Positions 9,569-17,174 of a stretch of DNA of 64,000 nt are shown piece by piece. Under the pieces are notes generated by a model, which ran no database searches, had not been told where the DNA came from, and saw nothing but the letters and a program-made list of their open reading frames with translations. Positions within the stretch are counted from its first letter, which is position 1. Every line of letters starts with the position of its first letter. Position numbers and translations under genes: made by a program. This stretch comes from Bacteroidota bacterium (GTDB lineage Bacteria; Bacteroidota; Bacteroidia; NS11-12g; UBA9320): positions 1-64,000 of the forward strand of contig NVWV01000009.1 of the NCBI GenBank assembly GCA_002746305.1, read 5' to 3'.

Positions 9569-10299
9569 GACTTCTTACAATCATTACTTTATCACTCATA
9601 TTCAGCAACCTATCTTCTGCTCAAATGTCCCTTGGCATTCTATCAGAGCCTACCATTAGCTTTGCAAAAGTGGGGGCACTCCCCAGAGCTGAAAGCGACT
9701 CAATCAGGAACCTAAAGGCCGGGAGTAAATCCATTAGTCTAGGAATAGAAATAAGAAAACAGATTGATAGATATCAGTCAATTACATTTATACCTGGCTA
9801 TTTACAAACCAATATGATGCTGGTAAAAGAAGACATGCAATTTTTAGACGTTGTTCACCCTAAACTTCCTGAAATTAGAGATTTTGCTCAAGCCGCTCCT
9901 AAAGTTGCATACATTACCCATCGTCAAAAATATGCTGGAACACAAATCATCTATGCGAAAAAATTAGATGTCAGAGGTATGGACAGAAAAGCTAAAATTG
10001 AAATAGGAGGAGGAATTGGAGCATATGCTCTCCTTCAAAGTGATGTTAAGATTAGAACAGAAGGATTTGCCATCAAAGACAAGTTCACTCACGTCTTTAC
10101 TGACAGTACAGGATTGGATGCTCGACCATATTTGATTCAGATAATTTTAGTTGCAGATCTCAATTATGAACTAAGTCCAAAGACACATCTTATAGCTGGG
10201 ATAAAAGTAAGTTCTCCATTAACTTCGACTTCCACTTCTGAGCCCAAAATCACCATCTTCTCACCCGCTTTACGGATAGGACTCAGATTTGAAATCTAA
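9565..10299 (+). CDS. Secreted hypothetical protein, probable outer-membrane beta-barrel
   Basis: A 244-residue protein beginning with a clear signal peptide (MRLLTIITLSLIFSNLSSAQ). The body is rich in alternating polar and hydrophobic residues and ends GLRFEI with an aromatic near the C-terminus, as in small outer-membrane barrels. No named family is recognised. It is translationally coupled to the MATE pump (ATGA overlap), so it may act with it at the envelope; that is inference only. The 3' end overlaps the convergent PKD gene by 4 bp. Confidence 0.7.
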   Translation: MRLLTIITLSLIFSNLSSAQMSLGILSEPTISFAKVGALPRAESDSIRNLKAGSKSISLGIEIRKQIDRYQSITFIPGYLQTNMMLVKEDMQFLDVVHPKLPEIRDFAQAAPKVAYITHRQKYAGTQIIYAKKLDVRGMDRKAKIEIGGGIGAYALLQSDVKIRTEGFAIKDKFTHVFTDSTGLDARPYLIQIILVADLNYELSPKTHLIAGIKVSSPLTSTSTSEPKITIFSPALRIGLRFEI

Positions 10300-12449
10300 C
10301 GAATCAGATAAAGTACTCCGCCTTCAGTTTTAGGAAGTTGAGTACCATCAACTGGCAATAAGTATCTAATAATGAAGTAATAGTGCCCCATTTGAGCTTC
10401 AGAATTTTGGTAAAATCCATCCCAAGCAAAATCAGTTTCACTATTCTGATAAAGAAGTTCACCCCACCTATTGAATATCTGTAAGCTAAGCAATTCTACA
10501 TTTCCTGAAGGCCTAAATACATCGTTTCTACCGTCACCGTTAGGGCTAAATGCACTTGGTATAAAAATATCACAGACGTAAGGAAGAAACTCCAAATCTA
10601 CATCATCACTTGCTGTTCCACATTTATTAACTACCGTTACTGAGTACACACCAGTCTCCGTAATGTTACGGAGTCCACCACCTGAATAACCGTCATTCCA
10701 TGAATATGTTGCTTCACTTGCTCTTACATCTACCGCCCTAATTCCATCACCACAAAGAAGTGAGTCAATACCCAAATTTACACTTGGCGGTCTAATTTCA
10801 GTAACTCTGATTGAATCTCTAAAGGAACAACCTCCTTCAATCTTTTCGGCCCATAGAATTCCATCTGAACTCACTGTAGTAAATGAATCACTTGCTCCAG
10901 TACTCCATGAGACATTTGACAAACCTTTCTGGATACGTCTAACAAAGTCTGTACCTATACAAATACTTGTATCTATACCCAATTCGAAATTGGGTACTGG
11001 GAAAACAGTAGTAGAATGTATTACTGTATCCTTACAACCTGATTCCTCAACAGCATGACTTATGGTATTTAAGCCCAATTGTATTGGGTTGAATTCCCCT
11101 GTTGCGGGATCAACATTATCTCCAAACCAAGTACCGTTTAGAAGGGTCGGTATAAGAATAGAAATAGGATCGCCTAAACAGTAACGTACAGCAAGTCCTG
11201 AAAAATCATTATTGGGCTGCGGAACCACCTCAACGCTATCCTGAAATATATCATAACATCCATTGACATCTTCCACCTCAAGCGTCACTTCATATTTGCC
11301 AGAAGCTCCATAACTATGATTTACACTTAGACCTATATCTGTAGTTCCGTCACCAAAATCCCACATACAGATAGTTGCTAAATCAGGGGTATTATTAACA
11401 AACGAAAAAATGTTTCCATTTTCACAATGTGCAGTATCATATGCCAAAAGTGAGGTATCAATAGGTTTTGGTCTTACCTCAACAATAAAATCAAAAGAAT
11501 CAATGCAAAAATCAATATCGTTGTGCGTACCTACTGTAACTAGTCTTACCGTATATGTACCGGAACTTGTATACGTGACATTACCATTCCCTACACCAAA
11601 ATCAGTTGTTCCATCACCAAAATCCCAATAGTTTCTATATCTTGAAAAAGAAGTGCCTAACGAACTACCATCAAATACCTTTATAAATTTAAAATAATTA
11701 GAACTGCCATCAGCATTTAAAAGGCATTGTTGTTGTACATTTCCAGATATAGTATTGTCTAACCCAAATGAAACAATTGGCTCAGGAGCTACCGAATCTG
11801 GTCTTGTAACTGTAGCTATACACCTATAAGTTGACGCTGTTAAAACAACATTATATATATCAAAATTGGTAAATGAATATGTTGGGTGCTGCAAATTTGA
11901 AGAAGCTCCATCATCAAAATCCCAAGCATAATTAATCGCTCCAGAAACTGTTTGAGTAAAGCTCGAAGTAAACGTAGAAAGGTTTCCACGTTCACACTGA
12001 TGAGGGTCATCAATAGTAAAGTCAATCGTTAGGTCTTCAGTGGTATCTATAAATGTAGAGTATCCAGTAGTTTGATATGAAAATGTTGTACCTCCTCCAT
12101 TGTATTCAAAAATAGCAAAATGATACTCGGTGTTGGATTCCAATAGTTCAATAACTACGGTATTGCCAGTTCCATTGTAAACAACGAATTCATTGGCACT
12201 AAATGAGTGACCTAAACCAAAACTATCATTCTCCAAATAATAATTATTGTTTGCGGGCAATGAAGTCACCGCAGCACCCTTTGATGCTACGACAATTCTT
12301 TGTGAACCATTTCCGCTGGTCCACGATAGTGTAATCTGGGAGCAATACTTACTGTCCTCATAAATACCACTTGCAGAAACCGTTGGTGTCTGTGCATGTA
12401 GTATTACCATTGTACACAATGTTAAAAGTAGAAAAATACTGACCCTCAT
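10296..12449 (-). CDS. PKD-repeat surface protein with T9SS type B (CHU_C) sorting domain
   Basis: A 717-residue secreted protein. A signal peptide (MRVSIFLLLTLCTMVILHAQ) leads into a fibronectin-like first domain. At least three PKD domains follow, recognised by WDFDDG / WDFGDGTTD motifs and S-G-x-Y-x-V strands. The C-terminus contains IPSAFSPNGDGRNDVF and ends with GGVLYLIR, the gliding-motility-associated CHU_C domain that directs export through the type IX system. The likely role is adhesion or surface structure. ATG 12449 is chosen because it starts a proper signal peptide and lies 7 nt after a TACATTTG box; the longer frame to 12488 would begin upstream of that box. Confidence 0.9.
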   Translation of the reverse strand: MRVSIFLLLTLCTMVILHAQTPTVSASGIYEDSKYCSQITLSWTSGNGSQRIVVASKGAAVTSLPANNNYYLENDSFGLGHSFSANEFVVYNGTGNTVVIELLESNTEYHFAIFEYNGGGTTFSYQTTGYSTFIDTTEDLTIDFTIDDPHQCERGNLSTFTSSFTQTVSGAINYAWDFDDGASSNLQHPTYSFTNFDIYNVVLTASTYRCIATVTRPDSVAPEPIVSFGLDNTISGNVQQQCLLNADGSSNYFKFIKVFDGSSLGTSFSRYRNYWDFGDGTTDFGVGNGNVTYTSSGTYTVRLVTVGTHNDIDFCIDSFDFIVEVRPKPIDTSLLAYDTAHCENGNIFSFVNNTPDLATICMWDFGDGTTDIGLSVNHSYGASGKYEVTLEVEDVNGCYDIFQDSVEVVPQPNNDFSGLAVRYCLGDPISILIPTLLNGTWFGDNVDPATGEFNPIQLGLNTISHAVEESGCKDTVIHSTTVFPVPNFELGIDTSICIGTDFVRRIQKGLSNVSWSTGASDSFTTVSSDGILWAEKIEGGCSFRDSIRVTEIRPPSVNLGIDSLLCGDGIRAVDVRASEATYSWNDGYSGGGLRNITETGVYSVTVVNKCGTASDDVDLEFLPYVCDIFIPSAFSPNGDGRNDVFRPSGNVELLSLQIFNRWGELLYQNSETDFAWDGFYQNSEAQMGHYYFIIRYLLPVDGTQLPKTEGGVLYLIR

Positions 12450-12456
12450 TGCCTTA

Positions 12457-12485
12457 CAAATGTAAGGTTTTAGAAGGTTTGCAAA
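12457..12485 (-). promoter_or_regulatory. Promoter for the PKD/CHU_C gene (-33 and -7)
   Basis: On the minus strand TTTG (12485-12482) is followed after 17 nt by TACATTTG (12464-12457), then 7 nt to ATG 12449. This matches the Bacteroidota consensus and implies a very short leader. Confidence 0.6.
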
Positions 12486-12547
12486 CACAATACACTTATA
12501 TTTAACATAAATTCAACAAAATACCACACAGTACGAAAGGTTTTTAT

Positions 12548-12555
12548 TACATTTG
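12548..12555 (+). promoter_or_regulatory. Promoter -7 box of the candidate small RNA
   Basis: TACATTTG, an exact TAnnTTTG match, placing a transcription start near 12560-12563, just where the predicted outer stem begins. I see no convincing -33 element. Confidence 0.45.
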
Positions 12556-12561
12556 TGATGT

Positions 12562-12696
12562 TCTTAATTAAACTACTACGAAATTAACAACGCACTTATT
12601 TACTGTCTAAATGATTTTGCCAATATTAATCAATTGGCATTGTTAATAGTTAGTTTAGTTAGGTTTTATAAGGGGGACGTTTGTCCCCTTTTTCTG
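12562..12696 (+). ncRNA. Candidate structured small RNA, about 130 nt
   Basis: A gene-free 200-bp interval holds a promoter box, a long foldable segment and a terminator in the right order. Predicted pairing by hand: 12563-12575 with 12651-12663 (13 bp, two G-U), 12583-12590 with 12640-12647 (8 bp, perfect), and 12618-12624 with 12633-12639 (7 bp, perfect, 8-nt loop). About 27 unpaired bases lie on the 5' side (12591-12617). A strong terminator hairpin follows at 12671-12690. The rod with a large one-sided bulge recalls 6S RNA in outline, but I cannot assign a family. No good reading frame lies inside. The flanking genes both read on the minus strand. Confidence 0.5.
12671..12694 (+). terminator. 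Rho-independent terminator of the candidate small RNA
   Basis: GGGGAC (12673-12678), loop GTTT, GTCCCC (12683-12688), extended by a G-U and an A-U pair, then TTTTT. The U-run is on the plus strand, where no protein gene ends, which supports a plus-strand transcript. Confidence 0.75.
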
Positions 12697-12699
12697 TAT

Positions 12700-13557
12700 T
12701 TAGATTCTAGCAACTATACCTAACGGCAGGATTTGATCCGTTCTGGATTTAAGACACAGTTCAGAAATTTCAACCTCTCTGTCTTTAAAATAATCTGTCA
12801 TCATATTTTGAATAATATAAGGTGATAAGCCAAGGGAGTAAACATTCAATACCAAAAAACCATTCTCACTTAAAAGTTGAGAAACTTGCTGCAAAAGCAT
12901 TCCTAGTTTTTCTTCCAATTTCCATCGTTCACCTTTTGTTCCAATACCATATGCAGGGGGGTCAAGAATAATGCCTTGATACTTTTTGCCTCTCTTTACT
13001 TCCCTACTCACAAACTTCAATGCGTCCTCTACAACCCATCTTATATTCTTTAATTTACTGTGCTCCTGATTCTCATTTGCCCAGTTTACCACTTGTTTTA
13101 TAGAATCAACATGAACTACATCTACCCCTGCTGCTTTTGCTGCTAAAGAAGCTCCTCCAGTATAGGCAAATAGATTTAATACACTAGCCTTAGCACCTAG
13201 GCTCTTACTCTTTTTATAAATATAATCCCAATTTGCGGCTTGTTCTGGAAAGATTCCAATATGTTTAAATTGAGTGAAATTTAGCTTCATTTTCAAGCTA
13301 CTATCCAATAGATCATATTTGATAAACCAAGATTTCCCGTTCCCCTTAAGTTGCCAGTCTCCCTTATGACTGCCCTTTTGAGAAAAAGTTCCAGTTGCCA
13401 TTCTATCCCATTCTGATTGAGTCATTCTAGGACTCCAAATTGCCTGAGGTTCTGGTCTAGCTAAAACTTGATGTCCATACTTTTCAAGTTTCATTCCGTT
13501 ACCTGAATCAATTAGTTCATACTCCTTCCAATGCAAAGGAAAAATTGCCTTTATCAT
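12700..13557 (-). CDS. SAM-dependent methyltransferase, RlmI-like
   Basis: A 285-residue class I methyltransferase. LNLFAYTGGASLAA is the SAM-binding motif I, and the acidic residue of VVHVDSIKQVVNWANEN is motif II. LDPPAYG is the catalytic motif IV shared with RlmI/RlmK-type rRNA and nucleobase methyltransferases. The preceding FPEQAANWD block is typical of this sub-family. The substrate is probably rRNA or another RNA, but the specific base cannot be read from sequence. Its ATG overlaps the stop of the exonuclease gene (ATGA at 13554-13557). It is the last gene of a minus-strand run starting with lemA. Confidence 0.85.
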   Translation of the reverse strand: MIKAIFPLHWKEYELIDSGNGMKLEKYGHQVLARPEPQAIWSPRMTQSEWDRMATGTFSQKGSHKGDWQLKGNGKSWFIKYDLLDSSLKMKLNFTQFKHIGIFPEQAANWDYIYKKSKSLGAKASVLNLFAYTGGASLAAKAAGVDVVHVDSIKQVVNWANENQEHSKLKNIRWVVEDALKFVSREVKRGKKYQGIILDPPAYGIGTKGERWKLEEKLGMLLQQVSQLLSENGFLVLNVYSLGLSPYIIQNMMTDYFKDREVEISELCLKSRTDQILPLGIVARI

Positions 13558-14252
13558 ACTCTATTTATCTCTTCTTCTTTTAACACTTCCATATTGTTCA
13601 TTCTTAAGAATATACTAGCAAGAGTTGCTACATCCTTTTGACAATATGCTTTTATTCTCTCCAGATTTTGATCTTCATAGTAAATATCATAAATCATACT
13701 TCCGTCAATATCATCTTTAGGAGAAGTTATATTGAACAATGCTGCAAGTAAATCCAAGGAAGTGTAATTCTTAAAATCTCCAAACTTCCATAATTGCATG
13801 GTATCTAGGTGTTTCACATCCCAAGGTTTTTTCCCTGCCAGATCCAATATTTCAGGCATTTTGATTGCATTCACTAAGATTCTTCTACACAAAAAAGGAA
13901 AATCAAATTCCTTACCGTTGTGTGCACATAAAAAATGAGTTTTCGAGTAATAACTTTGCTCTAAAAGCTTACAAAAATTTTCTAAAATTTCAGTTTCATC
14001 ATCCCCATAAAAGCTCTTTACACGAAACGCTCTTTTGCCATCTGTTGTAGTTAGAAGGCCAACAGAAATACAAATAATTTTGCCAAATTCAGCATAAATG
14101 CCGGCTCTTGGATACAACTCCTCTGGACTTTCATCATTCTTAGCAATATGAGCAGCTTTAGTCACCCAAAGTCTTTTCCACCTATCGTCTAGACCAGCAA
14201 AGTTCTTAGCTTGGGGAACTGTTTCTATGTCTAGAAATAAAATATTTTCCAT
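13554..14252 (-). CDS. Predicted 3'-5' exonuclease, PolB-like exonuclease family
   Basis: A 232-residue DEDDy-type nuclease. FLDIETVP near the N-terminus supplies the first Asp/Glu pair. AHNGKEFDFPFLCRR holds the second acidic residue. AYCQKDVATLASI matches the YxxxD-type third motif. The length fits the stand-alone PolB-like exonuclease 2 family, whose role in repair is presumed rather than proven. ATG 14252 follows the TPM gene stop by one base. The open frame continues 54 codons further upstream, but that stretch is only the other-frame reading of the glycine-rich TPM tail. Its 3' end is coupled to the methyltransferase. Confidence 0.88.
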   Translation of the reverse strand: MENILFLDIETVPQAKNFAGLDDRWKRLWVTKAAHIAKNDESPEELYPRAGIYAEFGKIICISVGLLTTTDGKRAFRVKSFYGDDETEILENFCKLLEQSYYSKTHFLCAHNGKEFDFPFLCRRILVNAIKMPEILDLAGKKPWDVKHLDTMQLWKFGDFKNYTSLDLLAALFNITSPKDDIDGSMIYDIYYEDQNLERIKAYCQKDVATLASIFLRMNNMEVLKEEEINRV

Positions 14253-14253
14253 A

Positions 14254-14997
14254 TTACCAACTTCCTCCTGCTCCACCACCGCCAAAGCCACCGCCGCCGA
14301 AACCGCCGCCAAAACCACCGCCAGAGAATCCTCCACCGGAGAAACCGCCGCCTCCGACCCAAATCGACCTTCCTCCTCTTGATCCCGGTCTATTGTAGTC
14401 ATAGGTATGTCCATTATTCCCTCCGCCTCTGAATAGTAGTGTAAAAATTATAATCACTAAAATAATTACCCAAGAGGGAATCCTCTTTGAATTTGATGGT
14501 GATTTGCTTTGAACAAATTCTCCTTCTAAATGACTTATTATGACATCAGTTGCATCGTTAAATGCCTTACCATATTGATTGTTTCTAAAATTCGGTTTTA
14601 GAATATTTTCAATTATCCTTTTTGCATATATATCAGGAAACGCTCCTTCGGCACCTTTACCTACCTGAATTTGAATTTTCCTATCATGAACCGCAACGTA
14701 TATTAGAATTCCATTATCCTTTTCTTTGGTCCCTATTTTCCATGATTCCGCAAGCCTATAAGAATAGTCAAATACATCGTCACCATCTAAGGAATAATCT
14801 GTTACAATAACAATCTCTGTAGACGTGGAATCAAAGTAAGCTTTTAGTTTTCGCTGCAGATATAGTTCTTGATCAGACTCCAAAACATTACCGTAGTCTT
14901 GAACCCACCTGTATTCTGTTGGTGCAGGAGGAACCTTCTTTGCCACAGCAAATAATGTAGTTGCTAAAAGTATGTAAGTTAGTATCCCTTTACCCAT
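14254..14997 (-). CDS. TPM-domain protein with glycine-rich tail (YgcG family)
   Basis: A 247-residue envelope protein. A signal peptide (MGKGILTYILLATTLFAVA) precedes a TPM domain (about 30-150) containing VQDYGNVLE, TEIVIVTDYS, NGILIYVAV and GKGAEG. A transmembrane helix (PSWVIILVIIIFTLLF) then leads to a tail of repeated GGGF units ending GGSW. TPM domains are proposed to act in photosystem II repair in plants and have unclear roles in bacteria. The standard partner is LemA, which is two genes upstream here. ATG 14997 overlaps the stop of the preceding gene; other in-frame ATG codons at 15009 and 15021 are possible. Confidence 0.9.
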   Translation of the reverse strand: MGKGILTYILLATTLFAVAKKVPPAPTEYRWVQDYGNVLESDQELYLQRKLKAYFDSTSTEIVIVTDYSLDGDDVFDYSYRLAESWKIGTKEKDNGILIYVAVHDRKIQIQVGKGAEGAFPDIYAKRIIENILKPNFRNNQYGKAFNDATDVIISHLEGEFVQSKSPSNSKRIPSWVIILVIIIFTLLFRGGGNNGHTYDYNRPGSRGGRSIWVGGGGFSGGGFSGGGFGGGFGGGGFGGGGAGGSW

Positions 14998-15430
14998 AAC
15001 TAATCTCATTTGGAAGTTCATTTATGTCATCATCCTGATAAGGAAAATGCTCCTTGAGCAAGACTCCCACTTCTATAATACCTGCTTCTAATCCATCAGC
15101 GAAATTTCCTTTTTCAAAATGGCTCTGCATTAAATTCTTAGTGCTTTCCCAAAAATCGGCAGGAACCGTTCTATCAATTCCTACATCACCAATTATAGCA
15201 AACTTATTATCCCTTTTAGCGACATAAATTAGCACTGCATTACGCAACTTCGTTTCTTCCATTTTCAAATGAAAGAATACATTCTTTGCTTTGAATAACG
15301 GATCTGCTTTACACCATTTGTCTATTCGTACTCGAATCTCTCCTGAAGTTTGAAGTTCTGCTGCAGCTATCGCTGACAACACCTTTTCCTCCTCATATTC
15401 GGTCAGAGGTTCCCATTTAAAAAAGGACAT
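14990..15430 (-). CDS. Short TPM-domain protein without signal peptide
   Basis: A 146-residue protein whose ELQTSGEIRVRID, NAVLIYVAKRDNKFAIIGD and DRTVPADFW segments match the TPM domain of its neighbour. It has neither a signal peptide nor a membrane helix, so it is probably cytoplasmic or membrane-peripheral. The start is ATG 15430 (MSFFKWEPLTEYEEE), 6 nt after the lemA stop; a TTG codon just upstream is less likely. The order lemA, short TPM, long TPM is common in Bacteroidota. The cellular role is unknown. Confidence 0.88.
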   Translation of the reverse strand: MSFFKWEPLTEYEEEKVLSAIAAAELQTSGEIRVRIDKWCKADPLFKAKNVFFHLKMEETKLRNAVLIYVAKRDNKFAIIGDVGIDRTVPADFWESTKNLMQSHFEKGNFADGLEAGIIEVGVLLKEHFPYQDDDINELPNEISYG

Positions 15431-15436
15431 CAATAC

Positions 15437-16012
15437 TTAAAATTCTACTTTTGGAGCTTTCTCAGCTTGGGTGTCTGCCGCAAAGTAATTACGTTTCTCC
15501 TTGTCCCCTGCAAACCAACTTCCTGGGATTTTCAAGATATATGAGTTAAAATCCTTAACCGTAGCATTGAACTTGTTTCGTGCTACATTAATTCTATTCT
15601 CTGTACCTTCTAGTTGTGCTTGGAAATCTCTAAAAGCATCGGTGGCCTTCAATTCCGGATAGTTTTCAACTGAAATATTAAACATCATTCTAGCTTGACT
15701 TTGCAATTGCTTTTGAGAAGCGTAGAACTTTGCCAATTGCTCCTTGTCCGCAAGCATAGCTTCGGTAGGTTCTTGGATACCTGCCCTTGCTTTGGTAATA
15801 GCTACAAATGTTTCCTTTTCAAATTCCGCTGCTCCCTTCACCGTATTCACTAAATTATCTATCAAATCCAATCTCCTCTGGTAAGAGGACTGAACATTTG
15901 CCCAGCTTTCATTTACACTTTCTTCCTTATCTACAATAGTATTCGGTGGGTAACACGAAGCTAACAGCATCATTACAGCTAACAACGGTAGAAATTTGAC
16001 TACTCTTTTCAT
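15437..16012 (-). CDS. lemA: LemA family lipoprotein
   Basis: A 191-residue LemA homologue. The lipoprotein signal ends LLASC, so it should be anchored in the membrane by a lipidated Cys near residue 20. The rest is the helical LemA fold with the characteristic SVNESWANVQSSYQRRLDLI and NLVNTVKGAAEFEKE segments and FNATVKDFNSYI near the end. LemA proteins pair with TPM-domain proteins, as here; their biochemical role is not established. It is the first gene of a five-gene minus-strand run. A TACATTTG box lies 24 nt upstream. Confidence 0.93.
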   Translation of the reverse strand: MKRVVKFLPLLAVMMLLASCYPPNTIVDKEESVNESWANVQSSYQRRLDLIDNLVNTVKGAAEFEKETFVAITKARAGIQEPTEAMLADKEQLAKFYASQKQLQSQARMMFNISVENYPELKATDAFRDFQAQLEGTENRINVARNKFNATVKDFNSYILKIPGSWFAGDKEKRNYFAADTQAEKAPKVEF

Positions 16013-16036
16013 TTTTTAATTAATTTTTGATTCCGA

Positions 16037-16044
16037 CAAATGTA
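16037..16044 (-). promoter_or_regulatory. Promoter -7 box of the lemA operon
   Basis: Minus-strand TACATTTG, exact TAnnTTTG, 24 nt before ATG 16012. Confidence 0.5.
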
Positions 16045-16099
16045 CCTCTTGATATCAAAAAAATACCATAGAATCTATGTGGTGCAAGTATTTATAGTT

Positions 16100-16107
16100 T
16101 AGTTTTG
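16100..16107 (+). promoter_or_regulatory. Promoter -7 box before the polytopic membrane gene
   Basis: TAGTTTTG, exact TAnnTTTG, 8 nt before GTG 16116, so the mRNA should have almost no leader. Confidence 0.5.
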
Positions 16108-16115
16108 TCGGAGAA

Positions 16116-17174
16116 GTGAAAGCAAAACAGTTAGACTATATCAATATTGGATTGATGATACTTTCATTTCTTCTCGCAGTCAAACTCCCTTTTCACGTTT
16201 TCTTGATTTCTTATGCTGTTTTGGGTCCACTGCATTATTTAACCGAAATTGGTTGGTTGGATGACCGAAACTACTTCACCACAAATAAGAAGGATTCTTG
16301 GGTCCTTGTAATAATGTGTTTGTTTATGACATTTGGCTTTGCGTACCACCAATTTGGCAATTTTGAATTGACTAAAACTTGGAGCAATGCTATTGATGGT
16401 TCTTGGTTTAAACCCATCTCTGATTTCCTATTAAAATACGAACGAAGCTTTATCTTTTTGGCATTCTATACTGCTATAATGATGACTTTCATCAAGAAAA
16501 AGTATTTGCGATATGGGCTAATGTTACTCGGACTGTTTATCGCTTATCATTTGAATGGTATTACTGCGTATACTATGATTATTGGCATTATGTTGCCAAC
16601 TGTCATTCATGTTTACGTGTTTACAGGTGCCTTCATCTTGTTTGGTGCTCTAAAATCCAAATCAGTCAGCGGATATGCTTCATTATTTGTATTCCTAGCC
16701 ATCCTCTTTCTCATTGTATTCCAAAGACCAAAGGCCTCTGACTATCAACTTAGTGGATATTGGTTCGACTCCATTGTAGAGAGTAAGTTCATTGACTTAT
16801 CTGGTGCAATTGCCACTTTTCTAGGTTGGGTAAAACCGGGACGTTATATTATAAACACAGCACAAGGAGGTGTTCTCTCATCGGTAGCTATCAAGATGCA
16901 AATCTTTATAGCCTTTGCCTATACTTACCACTACTTAAACTGGTTTAGTAAAACAAGTGTTATCAACTGGCATAAGGTCTCACGCATTCGTTTGTGGTCA
17001 GCAATTTTTATTTGGGCAGGCTCAGTTGGATTGTATATATATGATTATAAAATCGGTCTGGCAGCCTTATTTTTCTTAAGTGTTCTTCATGTGTTCCTTG
17101 AGTTTCCTCTAAATCATCTCACATTTATTGGCATCTTCAAAGAGATTAAAAACCGGATCTTCTCTCCTAAATGA
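16116..17174 (+). CDS. Polytopic membrane protein of unknown function
   Basis: A 352-residue protein made almost entirely of hydrophobic helices (about nine to eleven). The first helices carry LGPLHYLTEIGW, a later one YHYLNWFSKT, and the last LHVFLEFPLNH. Conserved-looking His, Glu and Trp residues next to membrane helices hint at a metal or cofactor site, but I cannot name a family. GTG 16116 is the start, 8 nt after a promoter box. Its stop overlaps the ATG of the lamin-tail gene (ATGA at 17171-17174), so the two are probably co-translated. Confidence 0.75.
   Translation: MKAKQLDYINIGLMILSFLLAVKLPFHVFLISYAVLGPLHYLTEIGWLDDRNYFTTNKKDSWVLVIMCLFMTFGFAYHQFGNFELTKTWSNAIDGSWFKPISDFLLKYERSFIFLAFYTAIMMTFIKKKYLRYGLMLLGLFIAYHLNGITAYTMIIGIMLPTVIHVYVFTGAFILFGALKSKSVSGYASLFVFLAILFLIVFQRPKASDYQLSGYWFDSIVESKFIDLSGAIATFLGWVKPGRYIINTAQGGVLSSVAIKMQIFIAFAYTYHYLNWFSKTSVINWHKVSRIRLWSAIFIWAGSVGLYIYDYKIGLAALFFLSVLHVFLEFPLNHLTFIGIFKEIKNRIFSPK

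Noticed and set aside
12671..12699. Hairpin as the terminator of the minus-strand methyltransferase operon
   Set aside because: On the minus strand the stem is followed by CTTATAAAA rather than a U-run; the U-run is on the plus strand. It may still have weak activity for both.
14253..14414. 54-codon N-terminal extension of the exonuclease (Ala/Val/Glu-rich)
   Set aside because: It is the other-frame reading of the GGGF-repeat tail of the TPM gene; the DEDD exonuclease fold begins at ATG 14252.
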